A DNA stretch of 64,000 nt from Vibrio alfacsensis (GCF_003544875.1 NZ_CP032093.1:1736001-1800000), one strand, 5' to 3'; shown: positions 30,965 through 40,672, numbered from the stretch's first letter. A program made the numbers and translations. The notes: generated by a model from the letters alone, not told the origin.

Positions 30965-32089
30965 TTACATTAAACCCATTGCAGCATAGTGCTCCGGATA
31001 TTTGTGGATGATTTGCTTTAAATAAGCTTGGTGATCGCGCAAAGCATTAACGCATTCATTGGACAACAAGCCTTGATACACTCGTTTTTCTAACTCTAAC
31101 AACGCATAAGGAATTGACCACGCTTGATGATATGGATGATGCGTGGTCATCACGTCAAACACGTTCGCAGTAGCCACGATTTGGGCGGAAATTGGAATAT
31201 CACAATGGCTTAACCCATAAGGATAACCAGAGCCATCGAGGTTCTCATATTGATAAGCCATAATTTGTTGGAATATAGTGACACTTTGGTGCACAGGGTT
31301 CCCTATACGCTCAACGATGTTGTCCGCAGTTTCCACGCATTGTTCAATGTGTTCGCTCAGGAACGCCTCTTGCTCTGCATTCTTGCAACGACGATTACAA
31401 ATCAGATCAGTAGGCAGTTTGATATTGCTAAGGGCATGATACCGAGCAAACATGCCAATTTGCTCGACCATTTCATCACTGAGATGATGCCGGTCAGCCA
31501 ATCGCGCCGCGATTAATTGCGCGTACATCCCCATTCGCTTGCTGTGCGAATAAACTTCTGGTGAGTAACTTGGCAACAAGTTTTGTACTTTTTCCGCTAA
31601 CAGTTCAATGGCATTCACAACGTGATCTTCTGATTCCACGGCAAACTGCACCATATCAAAATAGGGCTTTAACCCATTTAGCGCCTCTGCCCTAAAGGCA
31701 TTGGGTTGGATAGCATTCAGAAAGACAAAACCCGTGAACGTTTGACGATCATAGCAAGGAATTGCGACGGAAGAATGATAGCCCTGCTTTAACAAGGTTT
31801 TGATACGTGGACAGTGGCGAATGTCGTTTAAATCATTCACGACGCGAGGAATAGCATTGTCGGCAGAAATGCTCAGATGATGCAATTTACGAAGTGGCGC
31901 TTCATGATGGGCCAAACACCAAGTATCGAACTCACTTTCAGCAAAAGATTTAAGCAGGCCTTGTTTAGGATGAAACTTGGCAAACGACACCCTATCAACA
32001 CACGGCAAATGTGCTTGCATTCGATTCTTTAATGTTTGCATTTGCTCATTGAGCGATTTTGCAAACGGGTAAAAACTCCGGTGCGCCAT
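30965..32089 (-). CDS. GAF plus degenerate HD-GYP domain protein
   Basis: Protein of 374 residues. The first half looks GAF-like (residues about 50-150, ending FTGFVFLNAIQPNAF). The second half is an HD-GYP domain in which the metal-binding HD of the HDxGK motif is replaced by YHALSNIKLP, while the later GSGYPYGL motif is retained. An HD-GYP protein would hydrolyse c-di-GMP; loss of these ligands predicts an inactive enzyme that may only bind the nucleotide. GGAGGTGAAGT precedes the ATG. It is an isolated gene. Confidence 0.85.
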   Translation of the reverse strand: MAHRSFYPFAKSLNEQMQTLKNRMQAHLPCVDRVSFAKFHPKQGLLKSFAESEFDTWCLAHHEAPLRKLHHLSISADNAIPRVVNDLNDIRHCPRIKTLLKQGYHSSVAIPCYDRQTFTGFVFLNAIQPNAFRAEALNGLKPYFDMVQFAVESEDHVVNAIELLAEKVQNLLPSYSPEVYSHSKRMGMYAQLIAARLADRHHLSDEMVEQIGMFARYHALSNIKLPTDLICNRRCKNAEQEAFLSEHIEQCVETADNIVERIGNPVHQSVTIFQQIMAYQYENLDGSGYPYGLSHCDIPISAQIVATANVFDVMTTHHPYHQAWSIPYALLELEKRVYQGLLSNECVNALRDHQAYLKQIIHKYPEHYAAMGLM

Positions 32090-32341
32090 ACTTCACCTCC
32101 ACACCATGTAGAGAAACCAGAAGAAAACCCCACGAAAGTCAGCGTCTGTGATGTAATTCGAGCAGTCTTTCTTCCCCTAAATTATCGACATACCACAATT
32201 TAAGTGTACGAAATAAAACCAAATTTTGCCAATTTTTCAGTTAGAATCGCAACGTAGCTTAATCCAGATCAAAAGCCAGTACGCTTTCGGGCACTGGCTG
32301 TTTTACACAGTTCGATTTTTTGATACCAATTGGTTTGGTTT

Positions 32342-33547
32342 TTAACCTAACGCAGGAAGTACACCCAAGGTAATAAGAATTTGTGCCATTACGATGCCTG
32401 TGCCAGCTACACCTGTTATAACTAGCGCGCCTTGACCACCAGCAACTCGGTATTCGCCAGTAAACTCTTCTGAGCGACGAACTTTTATAATCATCACTAA
32501 CGGTAAGAAGATGGCAAGAATTGCTAAAGCAATAGCGGCGTAACCCAATGCCATAATAAAGCCTTGTGGGTAAAACAGTGCAAAGCCTAGTGGTGGTGTA
32601 AATGTAACGACCGCGGCAATCAAACGGTTTGGCTTATCGCTATCGCCCTTGATAGTGTCTCCCAAGAATTCAAACAGACCTAAACTCACACCGAGAAAAG
32701 AAGTAAGAAGCGCAAGATCTGCAAATAATCCGACCACACTACCTAGATTAGACTGATGAACCGTTTGAGATAGTTGACCAATTAAGGCGCTCAAACCACC
32801 ATTTTCAATTAACGTATCTTGGCTTACCACGCCAAGCGTGACAATTTGCCAGAAAATGTAAATCACTAATGGGATCGTTGAGCCTACAATGATTGCTTTA
32901 CGCAGTGATGATGTATCACCATCTAAATAGTTGACGATCGCAGGAATACTGCCGTGAAAACCGAACGATGTAAAAATAACGGGAATCGCCGCAACAATCA
33001 GCCCCTGCTCTATCGGCATGCTCAATAAGTAAGATTCGGTCACGTTCGGAGCAAGGAAAGACAGCACCGCAATCATGGTCACCATCTTCAGGCCAAATAG
33101 TACACGATTTACTTTATCGACCGTGCTCGTCCCCACCGTCACCACCAGCATCACGATAAGTGTGAAGATGATGGTAGAACTCGAACCTGAAATATCTAAA
33201 CCAAACCACTCGGCTAGACGATCACCAAACTGAGCACCACCACCCGCGATGTAAGCCGCACACAATGAGTAAAACAAGAAAAGCATCGCAAAGCTCGCTA
33301 CCCACTTACCTTTTTGACCTAAAATTTGTTTGGCGAGAGTGTGAAGCGTTGCACTACTGTCAGCATACTGATGAAGTTCCAGCATAAGCAATGCAGTAAA
33401 AGCCATCAATGCCCATAAACCCAGCATGATGGCCAAGGAAGTAGAGAAACCAATGCCTGCAGAAGCAAGAGGAAGTGCTAGCATACCAGCACCAATCGTA
33501 GTCCCTGCAATGATTAGGGTACTACCAAATACTTTAGATCGACTCAT
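32342..33547 (-). CDS. tyrP: Aromatic amino acid transporter, TyrP type
   Basis: Inner membrane permease of 401 residues with about 11 helices from the hydroxy/aromatic amino acid permease family. Signatures are GTTIGAGMLALPL in the first helix and FTSFGFHGSIPAIVNYL. It would take up tyrosine (or tryptophan) with protons. A TyrR-like box lies 149 bases upstream, supporting the tyrosine assignment. Paralogues of this family are common in Vibrio, so the symbol is a best guess. Confidence 0.85.
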   Translation of the reverse strand: MSRSKVFGSTLIIAGTTIGAGMLALPLASAGIGFSTSLAIMLGLWALMAFTALLMLELHQYADSSATLHTLAKQILGQKGKWVASFAMLFLFYSLCAAYIAGGGAQFGDRLAEWFGLDISGSSSTIIFTLIVMLVVTVGTSTVDKVNRVLFGLKMVTMIAVLSFLAPNVTESYLLSMPIEQGLIVAAIPVIFTSFGFHGSIPAIVNYLDGDTSSLRKAIIVGSTIPLVIYIFWQIVTLGVVSQDTLIENGGLSALIGQLSQTVHQSNLGSVVGLFADLALLTSFLGVSLGLFEFLGDTIKGDSDKPNRLIAAVVTFTPPLGFALFYPQGFIMALGYAAIALAILAIFLPLVMIIKVRRSEEFTGEYRVAGGQGALVITGVAGTGIVMAQILITLGVLPALG

Positions 33548-33695
33548 TGTATAATTATCTTTACGGCTTAATAAGATTCATCAGCATCAAATCGGGTAAA
33601 AACCCCTGTCATTAGACGCCACAATTGGTATGAAATCGATTCTGTAGGATCTTTATGATAAGGTCAAGCAAAGTGTAAGGATAATAAACCACAAC

Positions 33696-33713
33696 TGTAT
33701 ATTTTAATTTACA
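33696..33713. promoter_or_regulatory. TyrR box upstream of tyrP
   Basis: TGTATATTTTAATTTACA matches TGTAAA-N6-TTTACA with one mismatch. It lies between tyrP and the alcohol dehydrogenase gene and would place tyrP under TyrR. Confidence 0.65.
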
Positions 33714-33719
33714 CTGAGG

Positions 33720-34913
33720 CTATATAGATATTTCAGCCAATATCTGGGCGCATTCTTGCTCATTCATAAACTTCGGAACTGGATAGTTCCAATGCGCTTC
33801 TTTTAGGATAAGTCGCACAAGCTCTTGCGTATCTGATGGCTGGACCTTATCTGTCACTTGCTCAATTCCGATAGCCTGATACAAGTTCTCAATTCTATCG
33901 ATAAATGCTTGTGCGCTTGGAATTTCTTCACTTTCCCCCACCTCTAACCCTTCACTTAGTGCAGCCAATTGAGGCTCTATTTCAGGCAAAGAAAAACGAA
34001 GTACTGGCAGCAGAGCCAAACCATTTGCCATACCATGAGGTAAGCCATATTTCGCACCTAAGTTGTGCGAAAATGCATGCACGTAGCCCAAACTTGCTTT
34101 GGTAAACGCCAGTCCCGCGTAATACGACGCCATCGCCATCTTGTGCCTCGCGTTAACGTCACTGCCCTTTTCAACTGCGCGCGGCAAATATTCGAAGATA
34201 AGCTTCATCGCCGCGACTGAGTAGGCTTTCGTTTCTTGTGTTGCATTACGAGAGATATATGCCTCTAGCGCATGGGTAAGCGCATCAATGCCAGTGTCAG
34301 CCGTTATTTTTGGCGGTAAGCCAAGCAACAAGTTCGCATCTAGAGCAGCCATAAGCGGAACCAACTTAGGATCCATCAATGGTGTTTTTTTGTGTGTATC
34401 AGGTTCAGAAACAACCGCTGCGATGGTCACCTCTGAGCCAGTTCCAGATGTCGTTGGTATAACAAATAGAGGGGCAGGCGCTCGCCAAATTCGAAACAGT
34501 CCCGCTAGCCTTTTGATTGGGCGTCGATTAGTCACTCTTGCTGCGATAACTTTGGCACAGTCCATTGCTGAGCCGCCACCTAGCGCTAAGATTGCATCAC
34601 ACTGAGACTGAAAATATACATCTAAACCACTTTCTACTTGATCGTAAGTCGGATCAGGTTTCACTTCTGAATACAAAACCACCTCTAGGCCTTGCGATTG
34701 CGCTGTTTGTGAAATTTGCTTCGCCATGCCTATTTGTACCAACCCCTCATCGGTCACCAAAAGCAATTTTTTGAAGCCAAGTTCCGCTATTGCTTCAATT
34801 AATTCATAAGTACTGCCTGCTCCAGAAAACAGCGTAGGCCTAGGCATAGGAAGAATGTGCGCAGCCACTTTTAGTCCATTAGTGTAACCACGATAGAGGA
34901 GATGTTTCAGCAT
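33720..34913 (-). CDS. Iron-containing alcohol dehydrogenase
   Basis: Group III NAD(P)-dependent dehydrogenase of 397 residues. The nucleotide-binding loop is ALGGGSAMDCAK; PTTSGTGSEVT and the metal-binding segment DTGIDALTHALEAYIS plus HAFSHNLGAKYGLPHG give the Asp and three His ligands. Substrate unknown. ATG 34913 (MLKHLLYRGY) is preferred over 34919 because AAGGA lies six bases before it. It points away from a long AT-rich gap and toward tyrP, with the TyrR box just beyond its stop. Confidence 0.9.
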   Translation of the reverse strand: MLKHLLYRGYTNGLKVAAHILPMPRPTLFSGAGSTYELIEAIAELGFKKLLLVTDEGLVQIGMAKQISQTAQSQGLEVVLYSEVKPDPTYDQVESGLDVYFQSQCDAILALGGGSAMDCAKVIAARVTNRRPIKRLAGLFRIWRAPAPLFVIPTTSGTGSEVTIAAVVSEPDTHKKTPLMDPKLVPLMAALDANLLLGLPPKITADTGIDALTHALEAYISRNATQETKAYSVAAMKLIFEYLPRAVEKGSDVNARHKMAMASYYAGLAFTKASLGYVHAFSHNLGAKYGLPHGMANGLALLPVLRFSLPEIEPQLAALSEGLEVGESEEIPSAQAFIDRIENLYQAIGIEQVTDKVQPSDTQELVRLILKEAHWNYPVPKFMNEQECAQILAEISI

Positions 34914-35050
34914 ACCCATTCCTTTTCCGTATCTGAATCGATTTGAGAGAGCGTTAAGCCTTGTGTTATTTTAGACGCTTTTTCAATCACTTCGATGCGT
35001 TAACATCACAGAATATGGAATGAGTGTAAAAACACGATTCGAAACATAAA

Positions 35051-35078
35051 AAAGGGGCAGTGCTTAACACTACCCCTA
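35051..35078 (-). terminator. Terminator of the oxygenase gene
   Basis: AGGGGCAGTG pairs with CACTACCCCT with one mismatch; on the minus strand a TTTTTT run follows, matching the leftward gene that ends at 35106. Confidence 0.8.
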
Positions 35079-35105
35079 CTATTTAATCTCAACTCATCAA
35101 TTCGA

Positions 35106-35708
35106 TTAGTGTGCGATATCCAATTGGTTGTCTTTTACGCCATTGATACGGAACCAACCCGCAATGCTGAATCGCTCAGCGTTTGTCGGCAACACTTCAT
35201 GTGGGAATTGTTCCGATAAGAACACGAACAGACGACCTGATCGCGGAGGAATCGTCGCGATTTTATTGTCATTCAAATCGTACACCACCAACTCACCAGC
35301 ATCTTCTTCGCTCCACGATTCGTTCATGTAGAACACTGTGGTTAGGCGGCGGTTTTCATTGCCTTTAAAACAATCAAGGTGTTTTTGGTAGAAGTCACCT
35401 TTCTCATATTTCGCAAAGTGTGCTTCGTACTCAAACAAACCCAGGAAGAAATGGCGGTTTGCTTCTAAGCGAATCGCTTCCATTTTGTCTAAGAAAGACG
35501 TGACGGGCTCACCCATATCACGCACTAGCCACTGAATTTTATCACTGCGGATTGTTTCAATACGCGTTACATCATCATTGCGGCCAATACGTGCGTTTTT
35601 CCAATTTTCGGGAATACAGTCACGTAGCTCTATCACTTCCTGCTGTGAAAGAAAATCATCCCAAATGTAATATCCGTCCGTTGCTAACGCATCGATCAGT
35701 TTGTTCAT
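35106..35708 (-). CDS. 2OG-Fe(II) oxygenase (prolyl hydroxylase-like)
   Basis: Cytoplasmic dioxygenase of about 200 residues with a double-stranded beta-helix. The iron ligands are H and D in QKHLDCFKG and the distal H in FPHEVLP; the Arg in FSIAGWFRIN should bind 2-oxoglutarate. It resembles SM-20/P4H-type proteins; the target is unknown, with ribosomal or translation factors known for relatives. Start is ATG 35708 (MNKLIDALATDGYY); ATG 35714 two codons earlier is an alternative, as neither has a strong ribosome binding site. Confidence 0.85.
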   Translation of the reverse strand: MNKLIDALATDGYYIWDDFLSQQEVIELRDCIPENWKNARIGRNDDVTRIETIRSDKIQWLVRDMGEPVTSFLDKMEAIRLEANRHFFLGLFEYEAHFAKYEKGDFYQKHLDCFKGNENRRLTTVFYMNESWSEEDAGELVVYDLNDNKIATIPPRSGRLFVFLSEQFPHEVLPTNAERFSIAGWFRINGVKDNQLDIAH

Positions 35709-35892
35709 TCTCATTATCACTTGTTTGTTTTGGGAGCTTCTATATAGAAAATGCGTGCTACAACGACAAATGGCATTTTTAATCGAAACGACAACCGTTT
35801 GGTCAACCAAAGATTTTCATGTAAAAAAGCCGCTCAGAAGAGCGGCTTAATAGACTTCAATGACTGCGTTTCACTTATCGCATTTAAGTCAG

Positions 35893-36660
35893 TTATCGCG
35901 TTTGAAGCGCAATAGAACGAGATCTGATTGGACGAATTCGCTGAATTGTCGGGCGCTGTTTCTTTTTAAGCTGGATATGACACATCTCCAACACTAAACC
36001 AAACGCCATCGCGAAATACACGTAACCTTTGTTGATGTGAATAGCGAAGCCTTCTGCCATCAACAAACCACCAAGCAATACTAGAAACAGTAGAGCAAGG
36101 GTCTTAAAGCCCGGGTAACGCGTCACTAGGTTGTTGATTTTCTCTGCCGTTAACACCATCACAATCGCCGATGAGATGATCGCCGCTACCATGATGGGTA
36201 CTTCGCTCGTTAAACCAACCGCAGTAATCACCGAGTCCATCGAAAACACCGCATCAACCGCTACGATCTGCAGTAGAACTACTGCCAAGCCAGTACGGAC
36301 GTGGGTCGAGTGACCGTGTTCAGTGTGTGTTAACCAACTCCACAACTCTTTCAAGCTTTTCGCCAGTAGGAACGCACCACCTGCAATCATAATCAAATCA
36401 CGACCAGTAAACGCATGATCGCCAAAGCTGATTAATGGCTGAGTAAGTTGCATGATCCAAGAGATCGAGAACACCAAAACAATACGCGCCATCACCGCAA
36501 GGCCAATACCTAGGTTGCGGGCAAGTTTACGCTGGTGCAGTGGTAATCGTTCACACAGAACGGAGATGAATACGACGTTATCAACGCCTAAGACAACTTC
36601 AAGAGCAAACAAGGTCGCGAAGATAGCCCACGCTTCTGGTTGCATGAAAAGTTCTAACAT
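35893..36660 (-). CDS. TerC family membrane protein
   Basis: Integral membrane protein of 255 residues with about seven helices, recognised by LEVVLGVDNVVFISVL and the second repeat AVDAVFSMDSVITAVG, each with the conserved Asp. TerC proteins are linked to tellurium resistance and to manganese export or insertion of metalloproteins. The C-terminus is basic (KKKQRPTIQRIRPIRSR). The upstream 300 bases have no gene; a leader is possible but no Mn riboswitch could be confirmed by eye. Confidence 0.9.
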   Translation of the reverse strand: MLELFMQPEAWAIFATLFALEVVLGVDNVVFISVLCERLPLHQRKLARNLGIGLAVMARIVLVFSISWIMQLTQPLISFGDHAFTGRDLIMIAGGAFLLAKSLKELWSWLTHTEHGHSTHVRTGLAVVLLQIVAVDAVFSMDSVITAVGLTSEVPIMVAAIISSAIVMVLTAEKINNLVTRYPGFKTLALLFLVLLGGLLMAEGFAIHINKGYVYFAMAFGLVLEMCHIQLKKKQRPTIQRIRPIRSRSIALQTR

Positions 36661-36996
36661 GAGTATGCCTCCGATGATTGGAAGCCATACAGTGAATTGT
36701 TCAGTCGACTAAAGGGGTCGTCCATTAAGTTTATTTAAACCTCTGTTACTTAGGAAATGCGAGTAAATCATCTCCCACGCTTGGGCGCAATCCCTTATTT
36801 TGGCCGACTTTCGCCCCCAATAATTCGTCCTCTAAAGGATATTACCACTACCGTCCTCATCAAGGGCCGAGTTGAGCCAAACTATTGCATAGAGCACGAA
36901 TGGAAGCGCCTATTTTTCGTGCTTCAGTAATCGTAAAAAATGTTTCATAATAATATTTTGATATACTGAGAAAAATCACCCGAATTAGCCTGTCGA
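36661..36996. other. Intergenic region between terC and the LysR gene
   Basis: These 336 bases hold the divergent promoters. Several G/C-rich inverted repeats are visible on the terC side but no established leader motif was recognised. Confidence 0.4.
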
Positions 36997-37932
36997 ATGG
37001 ACTATTTAACACTCTCACGCATTAGCCTTAAGCACCTAACCGTTTTACATATGCTGCTTACGACACACAGCGTTACTCAAGCAGCAGAACAGTTATGCGT
37101 TACGCCATCGAGCGTCAGTAAAACTCTCAGTCAACTGCGGGATATCCTAAAAGATGAGCTTTTCTATCGTGACGGAACTCATTTAGTTCCGACGCCCTTT
37201 GCGCTCAATATTGGGCCATCAATCCATGGTATTTTATCGAGCATGAACGGTTTACTCTACCAAGGCTCATTCGATCCTGCACAGTATCAAGGCTGCTTTT
37301 CGCTCGCGATGCGTGAAAGTACGTTTGAGATTTTCGCCCCTATATTGCAGTCCCTTTCAACACAAATCGGCGACAGTGCGCAGTTGCATGTCTACGCAAA
37401 AGAACAAATGAACTTTGATTCACTGGTCCGTGGCCAAGTCGACTTTATGCTGTTACCGCACGATATTAGTCAGCCCCCAACCAGCAATAAAGACTTGGTT
37501 TGGCAGGCCATTTTAGAAGATGAAATGATTTGTTTGATGGGAAATCAAAACTCACTGGTGAACAAGGCGCTTTCCATCAGCGCATACTTGAGTGCAAGAC
37601 ATTTAGGCATTCACGACAAAGATTTATCACAACCTTACTTTGAACAAAACTTAACCCAGCATCATGCCAAGAGAAACGTCGCGATGACGGTAGCTGACTT
37701 TGGATCGGCTGCAGTGATGTGTCATCATTCCGATTATCTATTTACTTGCTCAAAGCTGTGGGCGAACGCAGCCTTGCAAGCCAAGGGATTAGTTCAAAAG
37801 CCTCTCCCCTTTGAATATGGGCAAGTGGCGTATAGTTTGGTTTGGAACAAAGCGAGCTTAAACGATCCCGCTTTGCAGTGGTTGCAACAACAGCTTTTCA
37901 ACGCAAGCAATACGCTTGTTGGCAAACCTTAA
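36997..37932 (+). CDS. LysR family transcriptional regulator
   Basis: Regulator of 311 residues with an N-terminal winged HTH (LLTTHSVTQAAEQLCVTPSSVSKTLSQLR) and a substrate-binding domain starting about residue 95. The HTH matches the LysR pattern with the typical spacing. It converges on yjjW, with 40 bases between the stops. Effector and targets are unknown; nearby candidates are the yjjIW operon and terC, but no LysR box was identified. Confidence 0.9.
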   Translation: MDYLTLSRISLKHLTVLHMLLTTHSVTQAAEQLCVTPSSVSKTLSQLRDILKDELFYRDGTHLVPTPFALNIGPSIHGILSSMNGLLYQGSFDPAQYQGCFSLAMRESTFEIFAPILQSLSTQIGDSAQLHVYAKEQMNFDSLVRGQVDFMLLPHDISQPPTSNKDLVWQAILEDEMICLMGNQNSLVNKALSISAYLSARHLGIHDKDLSQPYFEQNLTQHHAKRNVAMTVADFGSAAVMCHHSDYLFTCSKLWANAALQAKGLVQKPLPFEYGQVAYSLVWNKASLNDPALQWLQQQLFNASNTLVGKP

Positions 37933-37971
37933 TAGGATATCTGATGACGTAAAGGGATCAAACTAGACCTT

Positions 37972-38853
37972 TCAAACGAATACCTGAGGCATCGTCATTG
38001 GGCGGGTAACGAAGTGACTTAGCTGAGCATGAAATCGTTCCATTTCTATTTTTGAACATTTCTCCCAATCTAACGCCTCCCCTGTGACACCGTGATGTTG
38101 AAAAGCGTTTAGGCGAATCTGTACCGATTCCGGTAATGTTTGCAGATAACGACCTACCGCTTCAACTTCGATATCCAAATCACTTTTTCCCGGAATATGG
38201 AGTAAACGCACTTCGTAGAGCTTGTTTGCTTGAGCAAGATATTGAATGGTTTGAAGTACACGATGGTTTTCACGGCCCACCAACCACTGATGTGTCTCTC
38301 GCTGCCATGACTTGAGATCAATCATTGCACCATCCATATATGACAAGGCACGCTCCCACCCAGAAATCGACAGGGACCCGTTGCTGTCGATAAAACAGGT
38401 GAGATGCTGCAATTCAGGATCTTGCTTTATTCCTTTAAATAACGCGATGATAAAAGGAAGCTGTAAGGTAGATTCCCCACCGGATACTGTTACACCGCTA
38501 ATAAAAAAACGTTGTTTACGTATCAAATCGAGCATTGCTTCAACAGAATAGTCAGTAATTTGGGGATTAGAGTGATGCTGACATATTTCTATACAACGAT
38601 CGCAGTGGGTGCACTCCTCTTTTAGCCAAACAACGTTGTTGTTTTCGTTGAACTTCAGCGCGCCTGCTGGACACTCCCCAACACAATCACCGCAATGATT
38701 ACAGTGATTGATCGTGTGGGGATTGTGGCAAGTAATACACTGATAATTACAACCCTGTAAGAAGACAACAAGACGGTTTCCCGGCCCATCAACACAAGAA
38801 AAAGGCAGGATACGGCTCACCTTTGCTCGTAGATTGTCTGTACGTCTTGTCAT
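37972..38853 (-). CDS. yjjW: YjjW glycine radical enzyme activase
   Basis: Radical SAM protein of about 294 residues with the CNYQCITCHNPHT cluster motif, then two ferredoxin-like cysteine groups (CNHCGDCVGECPAGAL and CTHCDRCIEICQHH), and TVSGGES for SAM binding. It would install the glycyl radical in YjjI, which lies just upstream. ATG 38853 is used; an in-frame TTG at 38874 would give seven extra residues and overlaps the yjjI stop region. The two genes form an operon that should work only without oxygen. Confidence 0.9.
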   Translation of the reverse strand: MTRRTDNLRAKVSRILPFSCVDGPGNRLVVFLQGCNYQCITCHNPHTINHCNHCGDCVGECPAGALKFNENNNVVWLKEECTHCDRCIEICQHHSNPQITDYSVEAMLDLIRKQRFFISGVTVSGGESTLQLPFIIALFKGIKQDPELQHLTCFIDSNGSLSISGWERALSYMDGAMIDLKSWQRETHQWLVGRENHRVLQTIQYLAQANKLYEVRLLHIPGKSDLDIEVEAVGRYLQTLPESVQIRLNAFQHHGVTGEALDWEKCSKIEMERFHAQLSHFVTRPMTMPQVFV

Positions 38854-38874
38854 CTTATCGTTACCTATCCCCAA

Positions 38875-40419
38875 TTACTTTGCGTAAGTCGGTGACATTT
38901 CGTGACTCACCACACGAGGTGAGCGCGCTAGAATACCCGTATTTTTTGCCGCTTCCGCCCCTAAAAACGTCGTGTTTGTACGCGAACCCTCTGAATCGTA
39001 CTTTACAATATCCGACAGTTTCACCATATAACCCGTGACACGGACCAGATCATTGGATGCAACGTTCGCAGTGAACTCACGATAACCAGCATTCAGCGCA
39101 CCTTTGCACAGGTTAAACATGGCTTCTGGGTTTGATTTTACTGTTTCATCGATGGTCAAAATATCACTGATCCCAGAGCGATAATATTGATGGTGCGCGG
39201 CTGTCGCTTGCACGTAAGACACGGGATCAGGCTCAGTACCATAAGGAATACGTACACCCGGAGTGACGTCTAAATCAAGGCTGATGCCCCCTTGAGCGTG
39301 TAATAACGCTTTACCCTCAAGACCATATTTAACCGGCGTGCTGTCGACCAGTTCAGCAAGTTTCGCAGAAATGGCGTGACCGAGTTCATTCGCGAGATCA
39401 TCTTGACCGTAACGGCTTTCAATATTCTCTTTTTCAAGTAATACGTTCACCGCTTCCGCCATACCGTAAATCCCGTACATTGGCGCAAAGCGAGACGCTT
39501 CAATGAGGCCCTCTTGGGTTAAGAAGCCTTTAAAAAACTCTGATTTTTCGTGTAAGTGTGAAGCACGCGCATCCATGAGTTCGACCATCAAACCATGGTA
39601 CTCTGGTAGCACATTCGCAAAAAAGTCATCGCGGTTATCTGCTCGCTTTGCTGCCTCTTTAAGGTTCATACGTACTAACGTGTTCGAACCACCAGCCAAA
39701 GGCAAAGAGTTATAACAACTCACAATACCAAATCGACCACCATCGTAAGCATTTGCATGAATTGGGTAATTTGCAATGTGTGGCTTGCTACATTCACAAA
39801 TATTTTGTGTCGCTTGTTTCAACAAATCATCTGGAGTCACGGCTTCGTCGTACATGAACGTCAAGTTTGGGGCAATTTGCTTGAGTTCTGCATCTACTTT
39901 CAAAATCGTACGACAAATGATGTTATCTGATGGGCCGATATTCACGTGCATGAATGCATCTGGCAATGTGCGATCAAGCATGATCCAGAAGTGTTTAAGT
40001 TTCTTGTAGATTTGTGCTTCCGTCAGTTCCCCAACATAGGGCATTAAAACATCATCAAGTTGACCTAAGTAAACCGGGATGTTCGTTACTGAAGGCACAT
40101 GATGATAAATAATGGTCAGCATGTTAATGGCATCATCAAAATCTTCCGCCGGAGATAACTCCAAGTATTCTGAACCTTGAGAAAGAAACTTTGCGTAATC
40201 AGGCAAAACATAGCGTGGCTTAAACGGCGCATGCCCCTCAAACATGTCACATATCACGCCTTGCTGAATCGCAGTGCTCACTTCATCAGAGATGGTCATA
40301 TATGGAATGCTGGCTTCAGCTTCTAAAGCGAGGATGTTGGATTTTTGTTTTGGCGACAAATTGCTGTCAGTAGCAATAGTAAGAAAACGCTGTTGAAGAT
40401 CAGATAAGCTTTGAATCAT
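38875..40419 (-). CDS. yjjI: YjjI family glycine radical enzyme
   Basis: Glycyl radical enzyme of 514 residues. The active-site cysteine is in GIVSCYNSLPLAGG and the C-terminal radical loop is VRVTGYMVKLSD; the protein is shorter than pyruvate formate lyase, typical of YjjI. Substrate is not established. Upstream, TTGATATCAATCGC (40457-40470) partly matches an FNR site and would suit anaerobic expression. Confidence 0.9.
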   Translation of the reverse strand: MIQSLSDLQQRFLTIATDSNLSPKQKSNILALEAEASIPYMTISDEVSTAIQQGVICDMFEGHAPFKPRYVLPDYAKFLSQGSEYLELSPAEDFDDAINMLTIIYHHVPSVTNIPVYLGQLDDVLMPYVGELTEAQIYKKLKHFWIMLDRTLPDAFMHVNIGPSDNIICRTILKVDAELKQIAPNLTFMYDEAVTPDDLLKQATQNICECSKPHIANYPIHANAYDGGRFGIVSCYNSLPLAGGSNTLVRMNLKEAAKRADNRDDFFANVLPEYHGLMVELMDARASHLHEKSEFFKGFLTQEGLIEASRFAPMYGIYGMAEAVNVLLEKENIESRYGQDDLANELGHAISAKLAELVDSTPVKYGLEGKALLHAQGGISLDLDVTPGVRIPYGTEPDPVSYVQATAAHHQYYRSGISDILTIDETVKSNPEAMFNLCKGALNAGYREFTANVASNDLVRVTGYMVKLSDIVKYDSEGSRTNTTFLGAEAAKNTGILARSPRVVSHEMSPTYAK

Positions 40420-40456
40420 CTAGGATATTCCTGAAGAAAATACGACGGTTAACCCT

Positions 40457-40470
40457 TTGATATCAATCGC
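40457..40470. promoter_or_regulatory. Possible FNR site upstream of yjjI
   Basis: TTGATATCAATCGC matches TTGAT-N4-ATCAA in 8 of 10 defined positions, about 40-50 bases before the yjjI start. It is suggestive only. Confidence 0.35.
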
Positions 40471-40528
40471 TCAAAAGGTTGCTGCTGATTTTATGCGTCT
40501 TTTGTCTTTTCCACTAATGAATAAAAAC

Positions 40529-40563
40529 AAAAGAGTCATTTCCAATTCAGAAATAACTCTTTT
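40529..40563 (-). terminator. Terminator of the LysE gene
   Basis: AAAAGAGT (40529-40536) pairs with ACTCTTTT (40556-40563) and the inner ATTTC/GAAAT pair too; on the minus strand a GTTTTTA tract follows. Confidence 0.75.
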
Positions 40564-40613
40564 GTTGTTCGTGCGATTCATCGATAGCCAGGTGTGGATA
40601 TCAGGGATAATGC

Positions 40614-40669
40614 TAGCGATTAGCGATTAGCGATTAGCGATTAGCGATTAGCGATTAGCGATTAGCGAC
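40614..40669. repeat. Heptanucleotide tandem repeat (TAGCGAT)x7
   Basis: Seven exact TAGCGAT copies (40614-40662) and a partial unit end 3 bases before the LysE stop codon. Confidence 0.95.
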
Positions 40670-40672
40670 AGT

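Noticed and set aside
36721..36996. Possible Mn-sensing (yybP-ykoY) leader upstream of terC
   Set aside because: G-rich hairpins are visible but the conserved core could not be matched by eye.
40614..40669. Tandem repeats as a CRISPR array
   Set aside because: The unit is 7 bases without spacers.
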